NCBI RefSeq assembly: GCF_000696385.1
Contig: NZ_JJMN01000006.1
Location: 124,001-188,000, forward strand
Direction of reading: 5' to 3'
From: Vibrio metoecus
GTDB taxonomy: Bacteria > Pseudomonadota > Gammaproteobacteria > Enterobacterales > Vibrionaceae
Length of the DNA stretch: 64,000 bases
Below are positions 60,080 to 64,000 of the stretch, in pieces. The position numbers and the translations under genes are program-made. The number at the start of each line of letters is the position of its first letter. The stretch's first letter is position 1. The notes beneath the pieces were generated by a model. It did not search any database and was not told the DNA's origin. It was given only the letters and a program-made list of their open reading frames with translations.

Positions 60080-60364
60080 ATGTCACTACTTAAAACATCT
60101 CGTCTGTTCGCTATCACTTCCCTTGGATTAATTTCGGCTGCCGCATTTGCTGACCCAACTTGTACGAAAGAACCAGAAAGTAGCTGGATTCCTTTTGAAC
60201 AAGCTCAAAAGCAAGTCGAAGATATGGGCTATAAGATCAAGGTATTTAAAGTCACTAAGACCAGTTGCTATGAGTTATACGGTCATGACAAAGATGGCAA
60301 CCGTGTAGAAATCTATTTCAACCCCACCAATATGGAAAAGGTGAAAGAGGAAAAAGATGGCTAA
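60080..60364 (+). CDS. PepSY-domain periplasmic protein
   Basis: 94 residues with a Sec signal ending near AAAFADP. The mature part is one PepSY-like fold: IPFEQAQKQVEDMGYKIKVFKVTKTSCYELYGHDKDGNRVEIYFN. Two Cys could form a disulfide. AAAGGAG stands 8 bases before the ATG at 60080. It overlaps the cytochrome gene by 8 bases, so they are translationally linked. PepSY plus b561 pairs occur beside envelope-stress regulators in many bacteria; the role is not settled. Confidence 0.88.
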   Translation: MSLLKTSRLFAITSLGLISAAAFADPTCTKEPESSWIPFEQAQKQVEDMGYKIKVFKVTKTSCYELYGHDKDGNRVEIYFNPTNMEKVKEEKDG

Positions 60365-60878
60365 ACCATACACTTGGGATCTTTTTGTTCGAGCGACACA
60401 CTGGTTAGTCGCTGTGCTTTTCTTGGCAAATTTTTTTGCGATTGAAGAAGGCAGTGATCCCCATGAGTGGGTTGGTTATATCGTTATGGCAGCCGTTGTA
60501 TTGCGCTTAATTTGGGGAATGATTACTCGCTCTCCTGCTCGTCTGAGTGCATTTTCGCCTTCGATACCCAAAGCCATCGAACATATTAAAGAGGTTCTAA
60601 AAACCAAACAGGATCAACATACAGGTCATAACCCAGCAGGTGCGATCATGATTTGGGTAATGTGGGCTTTACTACTTGCCACAGGACTCTCTGGTTGGAT
60701 GAATGAATGGGATCTGTTTTGGGGAGAGGATTGGATTAAGGAAGTACACGAAACCCTAGCCAATCTGACGATGGCCGCCGTTGCCGTTCACGTCTCTGCC
60801 ATCATTATTATGTCAAAGCTCACAGGACATCCTTATGTCCATGGCATGTTGATGGGGCATAAAACACCGCCTCAATAA
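60357..60878 (+). CDS. Cytochrome b561-type membrane protein
   Basis: 173 residues, four membrane helices. Candidate heme His residues are in ATHWLVAVLF, PHEWVGY, HETLANL and AVHVSAI. Probably carries electrons between quinol and a periplasmic partner, perhaps the PepSY protein with which it overlaps. It ends the two-gene operon; a hairpin follows. Confidence 0.9.
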   Translation: MAKPYTWDLFVRATHWLVAVLFLANFFAIEEGSDPHEWVGYIVMAAVVLRLIWGMITRSPARLSAFSPSIPKAIEHIKEVLKTKQDQHTGHNPAGAIMIWVMWALLLATGLSGWMNEWDLFWGEDWIKEVHETLANLTMAAVAVHVSAIIIMSKLTGHPYVHGMLMGHKTPPQ

Positions 60879-60890
60879 ACGATAGTAACG

Positions 60891-60922
60891 CCCCTAACTG
60901 CGAGTATCTTCGTGGTTAGGGG
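60891..60922. terminator. Hairpin between cytochrome b561 gene and helD
   Basis: CCCCTAAC / GTTAGGGG with a 16-base loop, between convergent genes. T-run is poor. Confidence 0.6.
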
Positions 60923-60941
60923 GTTATGTTATTGATACAAC

Positions 60942-63005
60942 TTACTTCTGCCGAACCACAGGATAATCATCATTCAGCAGTTCTTGCACAAAACTCGAAC
61001 CATTACCGCTGAAGGTAACCCAAACTTTCTCTTTGGCACGGGTCAACGCAACATAAAATAAACGCCGCTCTTCTGCATAAGCAAAGTCATCTTCACCTTG
61101 GCTCAACGCGCTATCGAGATGCAGTGCTTTCACTCTAGCAGGAAATTGTCCTTCATCGACCGCCAAAATAATCACAAAATCAGCCTCTTTACCTTTACTC
61201 GCATGGCAAGTCATAAAATCAATTTTTAAGGAGAGATAGCGATTTTGCCAATCTTTCAAAAGCTCTGGTTTATGGTAGTGGTTACGGCCAAGTAGAAGCA
61301 CTGTTTTTAGTTTATTCGTTGAACGATTGAGCTCATCGAGAATTTTTTCCACCGCGTTATTGGATGCCAGCACGACTGATTTTTGCTTTTGCGTTTTGAA
61401 ACTGTTCAGAGTTTTCGGTAACTGATTCGGATTTTGCTGAATAAAGCGGTTAGCGACTGCCCCAATCTGATCATTAAAACGATAAGTCGTATCCAGATGA
61501 TGCACTGTCGATTGAGCAAAACGTGTGGCAAAACCAGTGGTTAAATCCACATCCGAACCCGCAAATTGATAAATCGATTGCCAGTCATCCCCCACCGCAA
61601 ACAAGTTACACTGGCCTTGGTTCTGCTCACACAACGCTTGTAGCAAACGTAAGCGCTGCGGCGAAATATCTTGATACTCATCTACCATGATGAATTTCCA
61701 TGGCGAACGGAATTTGCCCTTTTCAACGTACTCGGTTGCTCGGGTAATCATGATATTGAAATCGATCTGGTTCTGATCTTTGAGCATTTGCTGCCAAGCT
61801 TGATAGCATGGCCAACACAGCGAAAGCTCACTGTTTAAGCGCGGAAAATCCTCATGGTCGACTAAGCGCTCCTGCAGCTCTTTCTTACTCAAACCTAGTT
61901 GTGCCAACTGATCGAGCTGCTTCTCTAACCAAGCAATCAATTTAGGGTTTTCAACATGACTACCGAGCTCATCATCACCAGCCAGATAAGCAATTGGCCA
62001 TTTTGCTAAATGCTTTTGCCAACGTTTAAAGTTGGTTGGCGTCATCCAATGTCGCTTTAGCCAATCAATACACCAAGCTTGCTTCAGTTTATTGTCGTTC
62101 GCCAATGGAGACATCATGACCGTTTTTCCTTCCACTCGGTTGAGGATCCGCAATCCCAACTGATGGAAAGTGTTAACGTGCAGCCGATCGGCTTCCAAGC
62201 CAATTTTATTTTTTAAACGCTCAGCCATTTCTTGTGCGGCATCGCGTGCAAAAGCCACCATCAAAATTTGCTCAGGCTTCGCCAAGTGACTTTGCAACAA
62301 GTAAGAAACTCGCGCAGTTAACACACTTGTTTTACCAGAGCCCGCCCCAGCCAACACAAGGTTATGATCATCATTGAGTAAGACTGCGTATTGTTGCGAT
62401 ACATTGAGGGGCGAAGATTCACACTGTGAAAATAGCACTGCCCAATTTGCACGCTCTATCTCCAACCAAGCTTGGTTGCGTTCATGAAGTGCGGCTGAGG
62501 TGTCGAGTAACCAAGGCAATAAAGTATCAAATACCGTAGGAAGGTGCTTTTGTGCTTCATGCAGCGTCATATCCATCCGTTTTAAGTCGGCGTATACCTG
62601 CTCGACCCAAGCTTCGATAGACGAATGTGACAAGAAAGAAGGCAGACGTTTTAAGCGCGACAATTCTTGTTGCCAGCGAGGAAAATACAGGCTCAACTGC
62701 TCACACTGTTGATTGTGCCAAGCCTGATAATGCGCGACGAGTTGATGCGCAAAATGCCGGCACTCTGGCCAAGGTAGCCCTTGTACTAGCCAGCTACGTT
62801 GTACGCCATTCTCAGGATGCGCAAAAAACTGCAATGTCCCCCAGACTAACCCTCTGCGGATCTGCACTTCTCCATTCCACACATGGAATGGAATACGCTC
62901 TTCGCTACTGAGCGAAGTAAGAACCAGCCACTCTTTTTCAAGTTGGACTTGGTAATATTCATTGGCAATAAAGAACTGTGCAGTCTTATTTGCGTTCAGC
63001 TGCAT
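60942..63005 (-). CDS. helD: DNA helicase IV HelD
   Basis: 687 residues, close to E. coli HelD (684). An N-terminal HelD-specific region of about 200 residues, then UvrD-like helicase: QQYAVLLND, Walker A AGAGSGKTSV, VDEYQDISPQR, GDDWQSIYQFAG, and the C-terminal MTCHASKGKEAD and YVALTRAKEKV. Unwinds DNA 3' to 5' with ATP; role in recombination. Stands alone. Frame intact. Confidence 0.93.
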   Translation of the reverse strand: MQLNANKTAQFFIANEYYQVQLEKEWLVLTSLSSEERIPFHVWNGEVQIRRGLVWGTLQFFAHPENGVQRSWLVQGLPWPECRHFAHQLVAHYQAWHNQQCEQLSLYFPRWQQELSRLKRLPSFLSHSSIEAWVEQVYADLKRMDMTLHEAQKHLPTVFDTLLPWLLDTSAALHERNQAWLEIERANWAVLFSQCESSPLNVSQQYAVLLNDDHNLVLAGAGSGKTSVLTARVSYLLQSHLAKPEQILMVAFARDAAQEMAERLKNKIGLEADRLHVNTFHQLGLRILNRVEGKTVMMSPLANDNKLKQAWCIDWLKRHWMTPTNFKRWQKHLAKWPIAYLAGDDELGSHVENPKLIAWLEKQLDQLAQLGLSKKELQERLVDHEDFPRLNSELSLCWPCYQAWQQMLKDQNQIDFNIMITRATEYVEKGKFRSPWKFIMVDEYQDISPQRLRLLQALCEQNQGQCNLFAVGDDWQSIYQFAGSDVDLTTGFATRFAQSTVHHLDTTYRFNDQIGAVANRFIQQNPNQLPKTLNSFKTQKQKSVVLASNNAVEKILDELNRSTNKLKTVLLLGRNHYHKPELLKDWQNRYLSLKIDFMTCHASKGKEADFVIILAVDEGQFPARVKALHLDSALSQGEDDFAYAEERRLFYVALTRAKEKVWVTFSGNGSSFVQELLNDDYPVVRQK

Positions 63006-63248
63006 TGGTAAAAGCCCACTAACAAAGTTGTCGGCAATAATAACCTAATCCCCCTCCCCGATGAAAAGATAATGTCAATATTCTTAGTGATTAATCAATA
63101 CTCAACAATCACTTGGCAGCCCGGTGATTCAACCAACCCCACCTTATCGCTTCATAGCAGAAAGACGATTTTTCTTTATCTTGATCAGAATCTTATTACT
63201 TCAATCTGCTAAACTCCCCACTTTCTATACTCACTGACGTGCTGCGCT

Positions 63249-64000
63249 GTGCCAAAAATCAACCAACTGCGCCTCTATTGGGCAAATAAAACTGTTAACT
63301 ACAGTGTTTTGATCTTACTGACTTTACTTGGTGTAGTGATCCCCACTTGGCACTATCAGCTCAATACTTGGATTACCCCTCTCATTTTAGGCGTGATTGC
63401 GGCGGCACTCGCCGAGCGTGATGACCGTTTTAGTGGGCGCTTGAAATCGATCACCCTGACATTGATCTGTTTCGCGATCGCGGCTTTTTCAATTGAAATT
63501 CTGTTTCGCACCCCTTGGTTGTTCGCCATTGGCCTTTTCAGTTCAACCTTCGGCTTTATCATGCTTGGCGCGCTGGGATCACGTTACGCGAGCATCGCGT
63601 TTGCTTCACTGTTGATCGCGATTTACACCATGCTCGGGGCGCACCAAAGCACCAATATCTGGTTCCAGCCTTTGCTGCTACTCAGTGGCAGCGCGTGGTA
63701 CTACTTAATGTCGATGCTTTGGCATGCATTCTGGCCAATGCAACCAGTACAGCAAAATCTCGCCAATATATTTTTGCAACTGGCTAATTACTTGGAAGCC
63801 AAATCCACGCTGTTTCATCCCGTATCGAATATGGTACCGCAGCCCTATCGCATCACAGAAGCGAACCTGAACGCCGCCACAGTAAACGCACTGAACCAGT
63901 GTAAAGCCATCTTTCTTACGCGCTCTAAACGCGGGCATGTCGACAGTGCCAGTGACCGATTTTTGAACATCTATTTTCTCGCGCAAGATATTCACGAACG
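63249..64000 (+). CDS. yccS: YccS/YhfK-family membrane protein (3' end outside window)
   Basis: 250 codons to the edge, no stop. Several membrane helices; LGVIAAALAERDDRFSGRLKSITLTLICF, GFIMLGALGSRYASIAFASLLIAIYTMLG and FLAQDIHE match E. coli YccS closely. FUSC-like proteins are thought to handle export of aromatic or phenolic compounds; function is not firm. The GTG at 63249 is chosen since homology starts there, but no clear ribosome site is seen. Confidence 0.87.
   Translation, partial: MPKINQLRLYWANKTVNYSVLILLTLLGVVIPTWHYQLNTWITPLILGVIAAALAERDDRFSGRLKSITLTLICFAIAAFSIEILFRTPWLFAIGLFSSTFGFIMLGALGSRYASIAFASLLIAIYTMLGAHQSTNIWFQPLLLLSGSAWYYLMSMLWHAFWPMQPVQQNLANIFLQLANYLEAKSTLFHPVSNMVPQPYRITEANLNAATVNALNQCKAIFLTRSKRGHVDSASDRFLNIYFLAQDIHE

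Noticed and set aside
1..64000. CRISPR array, prophage, integron cassette, tRNA or rRNA
   Set aside because: No spaced repeats, integrase, cassette repeats or RNA gene structures were seen on either strand.

Overview
The window reads as a piece of the second (small) chromosome of Vibrio cholerae or a very close relative. Gene content and order match what I know of that replicon: a sucrose-type fructokinase, glpD, the napFDABC cluster beside narQP, uhpABC with an afu/fbp-type ABC transporter, a pha cluster, a second secDF pair, glgC beside a chitodextrinase, pgtABC/pgtP with a pyruvate kinase, torS/torT-like genes, mgsA, pncA, dgkA, helD and yccS. I see no insertion sequence, integrase, CRISPR array, tRNA or rRNA, and no obvious foreign block.

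Layout. 1-9.8 kb: partial cscK (-), glpD, an OmpA-like lipoprotein (-), an FKBP isomerase, a YqaB-like phosphatase (-), a chemoreceptor, dcuC and L-serine dehydratase (-). 9.8-17 kb: nitrate module, narQP (-) divergent from napFDABC plus a 42-residue membrane protein. 17-26.7 kb: HD-GYP phosphodiesterase (-), then uhpABC and afuABC for sensing and importing sugar phosphates. 26.8-31 kb: phaB-phaA-phasin-phaC (-), polyhydroxybutyrate synthesis. 31.6-38 kb: secDF (-), two envelope proteins (-), a GGDEF cyclase. 38-45 kb: glgC, chitodextrinase (-), iron alcohol dehydrogenase, YhhN-like protein. 45-53 kb: pgtABC (-) divergent from an organophosphate antiporter that is followed by pyruvate kinase. 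53-64 kb: torS (-)/torT, mgsA, pncA (-), PAP2 (-), dgkA, PepSY-cytochrome b561, helD (-) and partial yccS.

How the genes work together. Much of the window is about sensing external anions and phosphorylated carbon: nitrate (NarQP to Nap), hexose phosphates (UhpABC to AfuABC), phosphoglycerates or PEP (PgtABC to PgtP, then pyruvate kinase), glycerol-3-phosphate (GlpD) and perhaps TMAO (TorT/TorS). Other genes store carbon as polyhydroxybutyrate or glycogen, or degrade chitin. A possible envelope-stress theme lies at the right: dgkA and the PepSY-cytochrome b561 pair each carry a TTAA-type tandem repeat resembling a PmrA-class box.

Quality warning. About 19 of roughly 54 genes are interrupted, mostly by single-base insertions. 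Removing one base each (or restoring one in secF and pncA) gives full-length family members. That spread through unrelated core genes, plus the insertion bias, looks like sequencing error rather than gene decay. Those genes are listed as whole, frame-broken loci with the break located.
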